From NCBI RefSeq assembly GCF_000020725.1, contig NC_011146.1, forward strand, positions 1,301,501-1,365,500: 64,000 bases of DNA. The letters run 5' to 3'. The position numbers and the translations under genes were made by a program. The notes beneath the pieces were generated by a model. That model did not search any database. It was not told where the DNA came from and saw only the letters and a program-made list of their open reading frames with translations. How positions within the stretch are numbered: position 1 is the stretch's first letter; each line of letters begins with the position of its first letter. Origin of the DNA: Citrifermentans bemidjiense Bem. GTDB lineage: Bacteria; Desulfobacterota; Desulfuromonadia; Geobacterales; Geobacteraceae. Shown here piece by piece: positions 8,772 through 17,270 of this stretch.

Positions 8772-9220
8772 TATTGCAATCCTTTTCGTGGCATTGTATT
8801 GGGCTCACAGTGGAAACGCCGCATCACGCATCCCGCGCTGCTTTGTTGTAATGCCTAATGACCTCAAGTGCGTGGAATATACTTTATTTATCAGCAAGAG
8901 TCAAAAGCTGTGTGAAGCTAATCTTATCCTCTTCTATAGCATGAGCCTCCAAATAGTTTGGGGCGGCGCTAACCGCTGAGAGGCAGATCTTTGGAAATGG
9001 TAGGGTTCACTCCAGCATTCACACCATTTTATTAGGCAGTGCACCCCTCTCGAGCCTGCGGTTGTGAAAATACAGCTTCGAGGGATGATTCTGTCACGGA
9101 GGATGTTTTTCTTCGCGCACACATATCTGCTTGTTTCCGTGTGGCCAGTAGTGGTACTTTGTTTAGCGATTAAACGAACATGCCGGGTATTTGGCACCAC
9201 TTCAAAAGCGAGGAGTTGTG
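8772..9220. other. Intergenic region between divergent genes
   Basis: About 450 bases between the divergent OmpA-family gene and the lipoprotein gene at 9221. It should hold both promoters. I could not identify a convincing -35/-10 or -24/-12 pair, an RNA gene or a repeat. Confidence 0.5.
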
Positions 9221-9952
9221 ATGAAAAAAATGATAAGCATGTTGACCGCAGTCCTAGTAACTTCTGCTCCTGGGTTTGGGGCCTGCTCCGATGCTCCCCC
9301 GAGCATGGGGGGCGTCATGGCGGTGAACTCTGGGGTGACTGGCAAGGTTGTGGAGACAACGACTGCAGGGGATTATACCTATATCAACCTAGAGAAAGAC
9401 GGTAAAAAGGCATGGGTAGCTTGTCCTCCCATGGCCAACGTGAAGTTGGGGCAGCAACTTGGGTTTACGGGATGCACTCCCATGATGGACTTTGAAAGCA
9501 AGGCTTTGAAACGGACTTTTGATCTGATCATGTTCTGCGGTGCTCCCCTGTCTGATTCGCAGACGGATTTACTCAGCAAAAAGTCGACCGGTAGCAGCGG
9601 GCAGGTGCCGGAATCGAAAGAACAGATCGTTGTCGAAGCGGCTAAAGGTGCTGACGCACACACTATCGCCGACATTTATGACAAAATCGACCAACTTGAC
9701 AAACAGACGGTCTCAGTTTCTGGGAAGGTGATTAAAGTCACTCCCCGGATTATGGGTCGGAACTGGCTTCACATACAGGACGGCTCCGGTTCTGCAATGC
9801 AGAAAAACAACGATCTGGTGGTTACCACGAATGCCCTTCCAAACGTTGGGGACGTGGTGACCATATCTGGGACCATAGCCAAGGACAAAGATTTCGGGTC
9901 TGGATATAAATACAGGGCCATTCTGGAACTTGGAAGCGTGAAACCCAAATAG
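9221..9952 (+). CDS. Putative lipoprotein with a GKV/YTY repeat domain and an OB-like C-terminus
   Basis: A 243-residue protein. The ATG at 9221 has GAGGAG seven bases upstream, so the longer in-frame start at 9191 is rejected. The N-terminus is a signal sequence with cysteine at residue 22 (GFGA|C), a plausible lipobox. Residues about 38-105 carry 'GKVVETTTAGDYTYINLEKDG', '.W.A.P', 'G..MM.F.SK.L.RTF', the same domain found three times in the gene at 14329. Residues about 155-240 have 'VSVSGKVIKVTP', 'WLHIQDGSG', 'GDVVTISGTI', which looks like an OB-fold nucleic-acid-type barrel but is presumably extracytoplasmic here. Function is unknown. Confidence 0.8.
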   Translation: MKKMISMLTAVLVTSAPGFGACSDAPPSMGGVMAVNSGVTGKVVETTTAGDYTYINLEKDGKKAWVACPPMANVKLGQQLGFTGCTPMMDFESKALKRTFDLIMFCGAPLSDSQTDLLSKKSTGSSGQVPESKEQIVVEAAKGADAHTIADIYDKIDQLDKQTVSVSGKVIKVTPRIMGRNWLHIQDGSGSAMQKNNDLVVTTNALPNVGDVVTISGTIAKDKDFGSGYKYRAILELGSVKPK

Positions 9953-9960
9953 GAAGGGAC

Positions 9961-10096
9961 GTTCAGGTTATCTAGATGACCTGAACGGTGAAAGGAAATG
10001 GCACCCCTGGATTGCTGAAGTTGCCAATCTCCAGGCGTACTGCGAAGTTCGAAAATAAATCTCAACCGGCGTCTTCTTGTGAAAGAGGCGCCGGTT
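9961..10096. terminator. Two hairpins between convergent genes
   Basis: GTTCAGGT (9961-9968) pairs with ACCTGAAC (9979-9986) immediately after the stop of the plus-strand lipoprotein. AACCGGCG (10064-10071) pairs with CGCCGGTT (10089-10096), with inner TCTT/AAGA pairing, before the end of the minus-strand phosphomannomutase gene. Neither has a strong T-run. Confidence 0.55.
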
Positions 10097-10129
10097 TCAT
10101 TTCACCCCACACGCATGGGTAGGGTGTGA

Positions 10130-11473
10130 TTACACCTCGTCGACCAGCGCGAGGAGTTCCCCCGTCTTCTCGTTCATAAGCGCCTCATCGCCCCGCGACT
10201 CGACGTTAAGCCGCAGCACCGGTTCGGTGTTGGAGCAGCGCAGGTTGAACCGCCATTGTGGGAACTCCATACTCATGCCGTCGGTGTCGTCGATGCTCAA
10301 GGCGCTCTCCCGGTAGGTCTTGCCGATTCGCTCGATGGCGGCCAACGGGTCGGCGAGCTTTCTGTTGATCTCGCCGCTGGCCGGGTAAAGGCGCATCCTC
10401 TCCTCGACAAGTTCCGCCAGCGTCTTCCCGGTTTTTCCCATGATGTTCAGGACCAGAAGCCAGGGGACCATTCCGCTGTCGCAGTAAGCGAAGTCGCGGA
10501 AATAGTGGTGGGCGCTCATCTCGCCGCCGTAGACCGCATCCTCGGCCCTCATCCGCTCTTTGATGAAGGCGTGTCCCGTCTTGCTCATCACCGGCACGCC
10601 CCCCGCCGCCGTCACCACGTCGACCGTGTTCCAGGTGAGCCTCGGGTCGTGTATGATCCGGGCGCCGGGGTGTTTCTGAAGCATGGCGGCTGCCAGAAGC
10701 CCAACGATGTAGTACCCCTCGATGAAGTTTCCCTTGGCGTCGAAAAGGAAGCAGCGGTCGAAATCGCCGTCCCAGGCAAGCCCCAGGTCGGCTCCATGCG
10801 CCAGTACCGCCTCGGCCGTTGCGGAGCGGTTCTCAAGCAACAGCGGGTTCGGAATGCCGTTGGGGAAGGTGCCGTCGGGCTCGTGGTGGACCTTGACGAA
10901 GCTGAAGGGGAGGCGGGATTCAAGGCGGTCGATGGTTCTCCCCGCGCAGCCGTTGCCGGCGTTGACCACGATCTTGAACGGCTTCAGCGTGCCCGGGTCG
11001 AGATAACCCAAGAGATGCGAGACATAGCTCTCCTCGATGTCGAGCGGATGCACGCTACCCTTCGCCGAAACCTCCTCGAACCGGTTTTGCTCGGCCAGGT
11101 CGCGGATGGCGTTCAGGCCGCTGTCGCCGCTGATGGGGCGGGAGCCTTCGCGCACGAGTTTCATGCCGTTGTAGTCCATGGGGTTGTGGCTCGCGGTCAC
11201 CATGATGCCGCCGTCCATCTTCTCGCTGAAGGTGGCGAAATAGACCTGCTCGGTGCCGCAGATGCCGATGTCGTACACCTCCACCCCGCTGTCGGTAAGC
11301 CCGTTGGCGAGCGCGGTGCAGAGCGAGGCGCTGGAGAGGCGCACGTCGCGCCCGACGATGACCTTCTTGGGTGCGAGGAAAGAGGCATAGGCCCGGCCGA
11401 TGCGGTAGGCGAGGTCCTCGTTCAGTTCATCAGGGACTCTCCCCCTGATGTCGTAGGCTTTGAAGCAGTGCAT
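10130..11473 (-). CDS. manB: Phosphomannomutase/phosphoglucomutase
   Basis: Interconverts mannose-6-phosphate and mannose-1-phosphate in the cytoplasm, supplying GDP-mannose synthesis. The active-site serine loop TASHNP is at residues 93-98, the metal loop DGDFDRC lies mid-protein, and the phosphate-binding R-x-S-N-T-E-P is near the C-terminus ('[13 protein letters not shown]'). The start chosen gives [11 protein letters not shown], matching the usual beginning of CpsG/ManB proteins; an ATG 10 codons upstream (11503) is also possible. Length is about 447 residues, normal for the family. It lies downstream of fcl and gmd on the same strand but is separated from them by two copies of an intergenic repeat. 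Mutase identity is firm; sugar preference is inferred from the neighbours. Confidence 0.93.
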   Translation of the reverse strand: MHCFKAYDIRGRVPDELNEDLAYRIGRAYASFLAPKKVIVGRDVRLSSASLCTALANGLTDSGVEVYDIGICGTEQVYFATFSEKMDGGIMVTASHNPMDYNGMKLVREGSRPISGDSGLNAIRDLAEQNRFEEVSAKGSVHPLDIEESYVSHLLGYLDPGTLKPFKIVVNAGNGCAGRTIDRLESRLPFSFVKVHHEPDGTFPNGIPNPLLLENRSATAEAVLAHGADLGLAWDGDFDRCFLFDAKGNFIEGYYIVGLLAAAMLQKHPGARIIHDPRLTWNTVDVVTAAGGVPVMSKTGHAFIKERMRAEDAVYGGEMSAHHYFRDFAYCDSGMVPWLLVLNIMGKTGKTLAELVEERMRLYPASGEINRKLADPLAAIERIGKTYRESALSIDDTDGMSMEFPQWRFNLRCSNTEPVLRLNVESRGDEALMNEKTGELLALVDEV

Positions 11474-11505
11474 GTTGCTCACCGGAAAATTCTCCCCATA
11501 CATTT

Positions 11506-11650
11506 AAGGGGGACAGGCTACTTTTTGATCTGAAAAACCAGCCTGTCCCCTTTTATTGTTGCTGATAGTCATTTCAAGCGCTTACGCGCTTATTAGGGAA
11601 AAGGGGACAGGCTAGTTTTCGATTTGAAAAAGTAGCCTGTCCCCTTTTAT
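11506..11650. repeat. Two copies of an intergenic palindromic repeat
   Basis: Copy A has GGGGACAGGCT (11509-11519) facing AGCCTGTCCCC (11540-11550). Copy B has the same arms at 11603-11613 and 11634-11644. Both are followed by TTTTATTG. Spacers of about 20 bases are A/T-rich and similar. The arrangement resembles mobile palindromic (REP-like) elements; no transposase is present here. In RNA each would form an 11-bp hairpin followed by T's, so the copies may also work as terminators between fcl and manB. Confidence 0.85.
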
Positions 11651-11653
11651 TGT

Positions 11654-12628
11654 TTATTTCCGGATGTTGCCCTGGTTCTCCAGGAACCACTGGTAAGACT
11701 TGGCGATGCCGTCTTTCAGGGTCACCTTCGCTTCCCATCCCAGCGCCTTCATCCGGGATACCTCTTGCAGCTTCCTCGGGGTGCCGTCAGGCTTGTTGGT
11801 GTCGAAGGCAAGCCGCCCCTCGAAGCCGACTACCTCGCGCACAGTTTCCGCCAGCTCCCGTATGGTGACGTCGACGCCGGTGCCGAGGTTGACGAAACAG
11901 GGCTTCGGGTAGGCGGTGAGTTCTTCGGTTATGGTGCTGTCCGGCAGATTCATGAGGTGGAGGCAGGCGTCCGCCATGTCGTCCACGTACAGGAATTCGC
12001 GGCGCGGGGTGCCGGTGCCCCAGACCACTACCTCCGGCAGCCGCTGCTCCCTTGATTCGTGGAACTTGCGGATCAGCGCGGGGAGCACGTGGGAGTTGGT
12101 CAGGTCGAAGTTGTCCCCGGGACCGTACAGGTTGGTCGGCATCACGGCGATGAACTTGGTGCCGTACTGGCGGTTGTAGGCCTCGCACATCTTGAGGCCG
12201 GCGATCTTGGCGATGGCGTAGGGCTCGTTGGTCGGCTCAAGCGGCCCGGTCAGAAGGTGCTCCTCTCGCATAGGCTGCGGCGCGTGCTTTGGGTAGATGC
12301 AGGAGGAGCCGAGGAAGAGCAGACGCTTCACACCGTTTAAGTGAGCCTGGTGGATCACGTTGTTCTGGATTACCAGGTTTTGGTAGATGAAGTCGGCAGG
12401 GTAGGTGTTGTTGGCGTGTATCCCTCCCACCTTGGCCGCGGCCAGTACGACATACTCCGGTTTTTCGCTTTCGAAGAAGGCCTTGACCCCGATATGGTCG
12501 GTGAGGTCGAGCCGCTCTTTCTCCGGGGTGAGGAGATTGCGATAACCGGCGGATTTGAGGCTGCGTGTCAGCGCGGAACCGACAAGCCCTTTGGAGCCTG
12601 CGACAAAAATCTTGGCGTTGGTATTCAT
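11654..12628 (-). CDS. fcl: GDP-L-fucose synthase
   Basis: An NADPH-dependent 3,5-epimerase/4-reductase that makes GDP-L-fucose from GDP-4-keto-6-deoxymannose. The NAD(P)-binding '[12 protein letters not shown]' lies near the N-terminus, followed by '[12 protein letters not shown]', the catalytic 'SSCIYP' and 'YAIAK' (Tyr-x-x-x-Lys), all typical of short-chain dehydrogenases of this family. The start is set at the ATG giving [12 protein letters not shown], 324 residues, the usual length; the frame is open further upstream but that part overlaps the gmd end and looks non-coding. The ribosome site is weak (GAGGA about 14 bases upstream). It follows gmd by 23 bases, so the two form one operon. 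Confidence 0.95.
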   Translation of the reverse strand: MNTNAKIFVAGSKGLVGSALTRSLKSAGYRNLLTPEKERLDLTDHIGVKAFFESEKPEYVVLAAAKVGGIHANNTYPADFIYQNLVIQNNVIHQAHLNGVKRLLFLGSSCIYPKHAPQPMREEHLLTGPLEPTNEPYAIAKIAGLKMCEAYNRQYGTKFIAVMPTNLYGPGDNFDLTNSHVLPALIRKFHESREQRLPEVVVWGTGTPRREFLYVDDMADACLHLMNLPDSTITEELTAYPKPCFVNLGTGVDVTIRELAETVREVVGFEGRLAFDTNKPDGTPRKLQEVSRMKALGWEAKVTLKDGIAKSYQWFLENQGNIRK

Positions 12629-12651
12629 GTTTGAACTAACGGTCCTCGCTG

Positions 12652-13791
12652 CTACTCGTGGTAGTTGTAGGTGCTGAAGCCGTGATGTTTGCAGAGCTCG
12701 TCGCGACGCGCTTCCTCCAGATCCGAGTGCACCATTTCGGCCACCAGTTCCTCGAACGTGGTCTTCGGAACCCACCCCAGTTTCTGCCGTGCCTTGCTCG
12801 GGTCTCCCAAAAGGGTCTCCACTTCGGTCGGCCTGAAGTAGCGAGGATCCACTTTCACGATGGCCTGTCCCACTTGCAGGTGGCCGGCGGCGCCCCCCTC
12901 GGTCTTGGTGCCGTGGCTATCTATGGACGCGACGATGCCGGTCTCGTTGACGCCTTCGCCTTCCCAGCGCATGCAGATGCCGACCCCCTTGGCCGCTTCT
13001 TCGACCATCTGCCGGACGGAAAACTGCTTCCCCGTGGCGATGACGAAATCATCCGGCTCATCCTGCTGCAGCATGAGCCATTGCATCTCGACGTAATCGC
13101 GGGCGTGCCCCCAGTCGCGCAGGGCGCTCAGGTTGCCGAGGTAGAGGCAGCTCTGCAGGCCAAGGGAGATGCGGGCTATGGCGCGGGTGATCTTCCTGGT
13201 GACGAAGGTCTCTCCCCTGATCGGGGACTCGTGGTTGAAGAGGATTCCGTTGCAGGCGTACATGCCGAAGGCTTCGCGGTAGTTGACCGTGATCCAGTAG
13301 GCGTAAAGCTTCGCAACCGCGTAGGGGGAACGGGGGTAGAAGGGGGTTTTTTCCGATTGAGGCACTTCCTGCACCAGCCCGTAAAGCTCGCTGGTGGAGG
13401 CCTGGTAGAACCTGGTCTTTTTCTCCAGCCCGAGGATGCGGATCGCTTCCAGTATCCGCAGCGTCCCGAGCCCGTCGGCGTTTGCCGTGTACTCGGGGGT
13501 CTCGAAGGAAACGGCGACGTGCGACATGGCGGCCAGGTTGTAGATCTCGTCCGGCTGCACCTGCTGAATGATCCTGATCAGGTTGGTGGAGTCGGTCAGG
13601 TCGCCGTAGTGGAGGATGAAGTCGCGGTTCTCGATGTGCGGATCCTGGTACAGGTGGTCGATCCGGTCCGTATTGAAGAGCGAGGCGCGGCGCTTGATGC
13701 CGTGCACGACGTATCCCTTTTTGAGCAGGAATTCGGCGAGGTATGCACCGTCTTGTCCAGTGACGCCTGTGATAAGAGCTACTTTTGCCAT
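12652..13791 (-). CDS. gmd: GDP-mannose 4,6-dehydratase
   Basis: Converts GDP-D-mannose to GDP-4-keto-6-deoxy-D-mannose, the first step toward GDP-L-fucose and related deoxysugars. The N-terminal Rossmann motif is '[15 protein letters not shown]', followed by '[18 protein letters not shown]', 'STSELYG' and catalytic 'YAVAK'. '[17 protein letters not shown]' and '[17 protein letters not shown]' are also hallmark segments. Length 379 fits the family. GAGGAG is well placed before the ATG. First gene of a gmd-fcl unit with manB downstream; the product probably goes into a surface polysaccharide, whose glycosyltransferases are not in this window. Confidence 0.97.
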   Translation of the reverse strand: MAKVALITGVTGQDGAYLAEFLLKKGYVVHGIKRRASLFNTDRIDHLYQDPHIENRDFILHYGDLTDSTNLIRIIQQVQPDEIYNLAAMSHVAVSFETPEYTANADGLGTLRILEAIRILGLEKKTRFYQASTSELYGLVQEVPQSEKTPFYPRSPYAVAKLYAYWITVNYREAFGMYACNGILFNHESPIRGETFVTRKITRAIARISLGLQSCLYLGNLSALRDWGHARDYVEMQWLMLQQDEPDDFVIATGKQFSVRQMVEEAAKGVGICMRWEGEGVNETGIVASIDSHGTKTEGGAAGHLQVGQAIVKVDPRYFRPTEVETLLGDPSKARQKLGWVPKTTFEELVAEMVHSDLEEARRDELCKHHGFSTYNYHE

Positions 13792-14228
13792 GTAACAATC
13801 TCCTCTTTTGTTCCATCGAAGATCGTGAAGCCGTTCTCGGCCGCACGGCCATGCTTAAACCGCTGCGGGAGATGCCTCAGTCGAAGCCGATCCGGTTCCG
13901 CCCCCCTGTTTGGGGGACCAAAGGGACCGACAAGGGGGCAGCCGAAACCGCGGCAGGGGGGGGTAGCGTCCGGGAAAACCCTTGTGAAGAAGTGCTGGAT
14001 GGGCCGGCGGCAGGGTGGGGCCCTGTGCCGAAGGCGACAGATATTAGTAGTTTAATATGAGGTAAAAAGCAACCAAAAAAGGAGCAGAGTAGCAGGGTTT
14101 ACGCGGGATTACGCCGCTTTGCGGGGAGCGGCGGCATGCAAGGCAATGTAAGCGGAGCTTCGGTATGGCGATATGCAAGGAGGCAGCAGTTGCACGGCAG
14201 AGGGTTCCCAAACTGGAGCTTGGAAGCC
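13792..14228. other. Intergenic region, repeat-derived sequence
   Basis: About 440 bases upstream of gmd with no supported gene. The segment near 14205-14232 (GGTTCCCAAACTGGAGCTTGG) is a degenerate member of the 'GTTCCCAAG' palindrome family seen intact at 60878-60987. The gmd promoter should lie in the left part; I could not place it. Confidence 0.5.
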
Positions 14229-14270
14229 AGGGGAAAAAAGAAGGCCTCGATGGTTTCGCCACGAGGCCTT
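14229..14270 (-). terminator. Rho-independent terminator of the triple-repeat lipoprotein gene
   Basis: Read on the minus strand, AAGGCCTCG (14270-14262) pairs with CGAGGCCTT (14249-14241), and CTTTTTTCCCC follows. It lies 60 bases after the stop of the gene at 14329. Confidence 0.85.
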
Positions 14271-14328
14271 CATGTTTAAGCAGTTCTATATGTCGGTGAA
14301 AATGCTGGGGGGATGCAACCGGTTTACC

Positions 14329-15327
14329 TTATTTGGCGACAGGGCCACCAGAGAAGATGATCTTGTCGAAGGTGCGATTGAGACTCTTGCTGGCGAAGTT
14401 CGCCATCACGTTCCCCGGAAGGACGGCTATTTCATCGCCGACGTTGGCTTTCATGCTAGGGACTGCCACCCAGGTCTTGTTGCCATCATGTTCCAGGCAG
14501 ACATAGGTATACCCTCCGCCGTTGATGGTCTCCACCACCTTGCCGCTGATATTGGCTGCGGGAGCGGGTGCTGCCGGCGCAGCTGCATCGACCGACGGAT
14601 GCCCGGACGGGAGCGCCGCAGCAGCGTCGAGTTTTGGGTGCCCGGAGGGAAGTCCGTTCTCCGTGGCGGGTGCCGCGGGCGCGGCCCCTTCTTTCCTGGA
14701 GGTGATCGTGATGCCGCCGGCAAAATAGATGGAATTGAAGGTCCGGTTCAGCGTCTTGCTGGTGAAGCTACCCATGGGGGTGCCGGGGGCAAGCTCAACC
14801 TCGTCACCGACGACCACGTCGGCTTTGGGCACCGCTGCCCAGGCCGCCTTGCTATCCTTCTCGATCCTGATGTAGGTGTAGTTCCCGGCAGGCATGGTCT
14901 CGATGACCTTGCCGATCATGACCACCTCTTCCAGTGGCTCCGCTGCAGCGGGCGCCGCCGGTGCGGCCGGAGCAGTCGGGGCTATGGCGCCTGCCGAGAA
15001 GGTGATCTTTTCAAAGGTGCGGTTCAAGGTTTTGCTGCTGAAGTTGGCCATCTGGGCGCCGGGGAGCAGTTGCACCTCCTGGCCGACCGATACTTTCATT
15101 ACGGGAGCCGCCACCCAGGTCTTCTGGCCGTCCTTTTCGAGGTTCATGTAGGTGTACCCGCCGGAGTCGACGGTTTCCAAGACTTTTCCGGAAAGTACAG
15201 CCGGAGCCGCCGCCGTGACGGGAGCCGTTGCCTGCTTGGCAGCCTGCCCCGTAGTGGTGCAACCTGCAAAGGCGACTGCCATTAAGGTCAGCGCTGTGCA
15301 AGAACCGAACATCTGCATTTTTTTCAT
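14329..15327 (-). CDS. Lipoprotein with three tandem GKV/YTY domains
   Basis: A 332-residue protein starting at the ATG preceded by AAGGAG; an upstream in-frame ATG at 15360 is rejected on that ground. The lipobox is AFAG|C at about residue 22. The mature chain consists of three copies of a roughly 67-residue domain: 'GKVLETVDSGGYTYMNLEKDG', '.TWVA.P', 'VG.E..L.PG..M.NF.SK.LNRTF..I.F.GG'. Ala/Pro-rich linkers join them, the second with 'LPSGHP' twice. The same domain occurs once in the gene at 9221. The conserved aromatic and beta-strand pattern suggests a small beta-barrel binding unit, ligand unknown. It has its own terminator, so it is probably monocistronic. Confidence 0.85.
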   Translation of the reverse strand: MKKMQMFGSCTALTLMAVAFAGCTTTGQAAKQATAPVTAAAPAVLSGKVLETVDSGGYTYMNLEKDGQKTWVAAPVMKVSVGQEVQLLPGAQMANFSSKTLNRTFEKITFSAGAIAPTAPAAPAAPAAAEPLEEVVMIGKVIETMPAGNYTYIRIEKDSKAAWAAVPKADVVVGDEVELAPGTPMGSFTSKTLNRTFNSIYFAGGITITSRKEGAAPAAPATENGLPSGHPKLDAAAALPSGHPSVDAAAPAAPAPAANISGKVVETINGGGYTYVCLEHDGNKTWVAVPSMKANVGDEIAVLPGNVMANFASKSLNRTFDKIIFSGGPVAK

Positions 15328-15401
15328 CCCAAAACTCCTTGCTAGTCTGTTCCGGTTCACGCCGGATCGTCGGTTGATGCCTCGGTTGCGTTAAATGCCT
15401 G

Positions 15402-15482
15402 CTAGTTGATCAAGGTGATGATGACGACCGCCCTGCGGTTTCTCTGCCTTCCCGCTTCTGTAAGCTCTACGTTGCGCAGGGC
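15402..15482 (-). pseudogene. Remnant of an OmpA-family C-terminus
   Basis: On the minus strand, codons ending at the TAG at 15404-15402 read LRNVELTEAGRQRNRRAVVI and then a few residues to the stop. This matches the end of the OmpA domain in the gene at 7419 ('EVGRKKNRRALVI'). A stop codon lies two codons upstream of the matching segment and no barrel or start is found, so only the last 26 or so codons survive. It lies just upstream of the triple-repeat lipoprotein gene. Calling it a remnant is inference from this short match. Confidence 0.55.
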
Positions 15483-15936
15483 CTACAGTTAGGACGGCTA
15501 TGACGCGACAGAAGATAGGAGGCAACTCGTTACTCCTTATTTTTTTTTGATGAGTCGCACCTTATACCAACTGTGTGGCTACTTCAACCAGAAAACCTCT
15601 AATCCATGTCTTAAGTTAGCTCTCTGAGTCAGGTTTCGCCGCTCAATTGGTTGCCGCTGAATCAGTCCGACTGTCTTCAACGATATCTGTTGCATCCCCT
15701 CTGCTTGGCAAAATAGCTTTTCTTTGTTTTTAGCTGTGTTCGGTGCTTCTGCGGCAACGGTCAGCCAATGGGGGCGTCGCCTGTGGCTTCGACGGACGCT
15801 GCAGTGGTTACGGCGGGTAAGACCTTGATATGATCGCGCCAACCGCCCCACGATATGGCCAAAGAAGGGTGGACGAGGTGAAGGTTGCCGTAAGGGGACG
15901 GTCCCGGGCGCCGGCGCGGGACGGAATGGTAGGAAG
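15483..15936. other. Intergenic region, no gene recognised
   Basis: About 450 bases. A minus-strand frame at 15579-15851 has no ribosome site and an Arg/His-rich translation typical of chance frames in this genome. No RNA gene or repeat was recognised. Confidence 0.45.
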
Positions 15937-16296
15937 TTAGACGTATTTCTCCACCAGTTCCTCGATGATCTCGCCGATGGTGGTTCTACGGTACGCCGAG
16001 GCTATCTTGAGTTTCAGGTGCAGGTCTTGCCTGATGTTGGCGGTGAGGCGCACATCCCCCTCGGGGACGAGGCCAGAGACCGCCTTCACCGGCACCTTTG
16101 CCTGCGCTCCCTTGCGGGATGCCCTTTTTTCTGGTCTCTCGCGGCGGGCGGCAGCGGGGCTGTCAGCCTGCTTTGCTGCGGGGCGGGGGCGTGGGCGGGG
16201 TTCGGGCTGCGGCGGGGGCGCCGGGGCTGCAAGCGGCTTTTCGGGCAGGAGTTCTCCCGATTCGAACAATCCCATCTGGTTTTCAGTATCCGACAT
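15937..16296 (-). CDS. Ribbon-helix-helix-type small protein with Pro/Ala/Arg-rich N-terminus
   Basis: A 119-residue protein with GAGGGGG before the ATG. Residues 1-75 are low complexity, rich in Pro, Ala, Arg and Lys. Residues about 78-119 ('DVRLTANIRQDLHLKLKIASAYRRTTIGEIIEELVEKYV') fit a ribbon-helix-helix DNA-binding fold: one beta strand followed by two helices, as in ParG/CopG-like regulators. No parA-like ATPase is adjacent. It could be a DNA-binding regulator or a segregation accessory; the partner is unknown. Confidence 0.75.
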   Translation of the reverse strand: MSDTENQMGLFESGELLPEKPLAAPAPPPQPEPRPRPRPAAKQADSPAAARRERPEKRASRKGAQAKVPVKAVSGLVPEGDVRLTANIRQDLHLKLKIASAYRRTTIGEIIEELVEKYV

Positions 16297-16369
16297 GCTG
16301 CCCCCTCAACTGTTTTGATCGCCGCGCACTAGACCAACTCAAGCTTGGTCCGGGCAACCGTTTTCAGGC

Positions 16370-16399
16370 TTTACAAAGGAATCGTTAATGATGTATCTT
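16370..16399 (+). promoter_or_regulatory. Sigma-70-type promoter of tRNA-Arg
   Basis: TTTACA (16370-16375) and TATCTT (16394-16399) are separated by 18 bases and end 9 bases before the tRNA. Spacing and position fit a housekeeping promoter. Confidence 0.5.
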
Positions 16400-16408
16400 T
16401 CGGCGCGT

Positions 16409-16485
16409 GCGTCCGTAGCTCAGCTGGATAGAGCAGCAGGCTTCGAACCTGCGGGTCGGGAGTTCGAACCTCTCCGGGCGTGCCA
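16409..16485 (+). tRNA. tRNA-Arg, anticodon TCG
   Basis: A 77-base cloverleaf with encoded CCA. The acceptor stem is GCGTCCG/CGGGCGT (with G-T pairs), the D-arm contains GCTCAGCTGGATAGAGC, the anticodon stem-loop is GCAGG-CTTCGAA-CCTGC with TCG at positions 34-36, and the T-arm contains GTTCGAAC. It reads CGA and, by wobble, other CGN codons. Confidence 0.96.
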
Positions 16486-16486
16486 G

Positions 16487-16675
16487 TTACTTCCTCTTCC
16501 GCTCGGCCTTTCTTCCTTCGTGCCAGATGCTGCCGCTCATGATGTACAGGGCTCCCTTGGAGCCGCTGTAGCCGATGCGCCAGCACCTGTTCTCCACCGT
16601 AGCGAATTGTTCCACGGGGTACCTGGGATCCGTCGTGGCGACCCATTTCCCCTTTTTCCTCCATATGAGTTCCAT
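16487..16675 (-). CDS. Small hypothetical protein next to tRNA-Arg
   Basis: A 62-residue frame beginning MELIWRKKGKWV and ending one base after the tRNA on the opposite strand. The translation is Trp/Lys/Arg-rich with balanced composition ('DPRYPVEQFATVENRCWRIGY'), unlike the Arg/Pro chance frames around it. No strong ribosome site is seen and the frame is open 36 codons further upstream, so start and even reality are uncertain. No family recognised. Confidence 0.4.
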   Translation of the reverse strand: MELIWRKKGKWVATTDPRYPVEQFATVENRCWRIGYSGSKGALYIMSGSIWHEGRKAERKRK

Positions 16676-17049
16676 CTGCAGCTGCCGTTGGCTTCTATGC
16701 GCATTAACGCGGCGGGTCCGGAGCTGACATGGAGTATGTCGTACCCGGCGAGCCCGCTGGCGTGGCAGAGAAAACTGTATCAAGAGGGATTTCGCCGAAA
16801 TATTGCTGTCATCCGTTTATTGGGGATGGGTCGGCGCTTGGGTGCCAATCCGGCAGACAATAACCCGATTCGCGTGGTATTGGCAAAGACAAAATGCCTT
16901 CTGTGGCAGTGGCCCACGCCGTTGCTGATTGACAGTTGTGAGTGCGTCTTTAGAATTGTCCAATTGTGGCAGCGGCAGTGCGGAGAAGTGCCTGAAGCAG
17001 CACTGGTAGCATCACTGGCAGTATCACCAAATTAGCTAGGGAGTGTAAG

Positions 17050-17226
17050 ATGAATCCTGACCTTGCGAAATTGACTCCGGGGCAAAAGCTTATGAAGCAG
17101 GCGATACACGAGATAGACGATTACTTCGGAGAGGGGGTGGCTTTTAAGAACATCGAGTTTCTTGGTGGATACATGCAGACACTGGCCATTTTGGAACTCA
17201 AGGAAACCCTGAGGAACAAGCTCTAA
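17050..17226 (+). CDS. Small protein of 58 residues, unknown function
   Basis: The ATG at 17050 is preceded by TAGGGAG (17036-17042). The translation runs MNPDLAKLTPGQKLMKQAIH and continues to ELKETLRNKL before TAA at 17224-17226. It looks like a compact, mostly helical cytoplasmic protein with ordinary amino-acid composition, no signal peptide and no membrane segment. It stands alone between the tRNA region and the convergent histidine kinase. Ribosome site and composition support a real gene; function is unknown. Confidence 0.6.
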   Translation: MNPDLAKLTPGQKLMKQAIHEIDDYFGEGVAFKNIEFLGGYMQTLAILELKETLRNKL

Positions 17227-17270
17227 AGCTAAAGGCGAGCCCGGCGGGCGCAGGTAATTAGCTGCTTCTT

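Noticed and set aside
10256-11533. A 425-residue plus-strand frame opposite manB
   Set aside because: His/Val/Ala-rich shadow; manB on the minus strand has all catalytic motifs.
12658-14055. A 465-residue plus-strand frame opposite gmd
   Set aside because: Shadow of gmd; no ribosome site and no recognisable domain.
14044-14262. A 72-residue minus-strand frame with a 'SSSLGT' peptide
   Set aside because: It is the translation of intergenic palindromic repeats, as are similar frames near 60700-61000.
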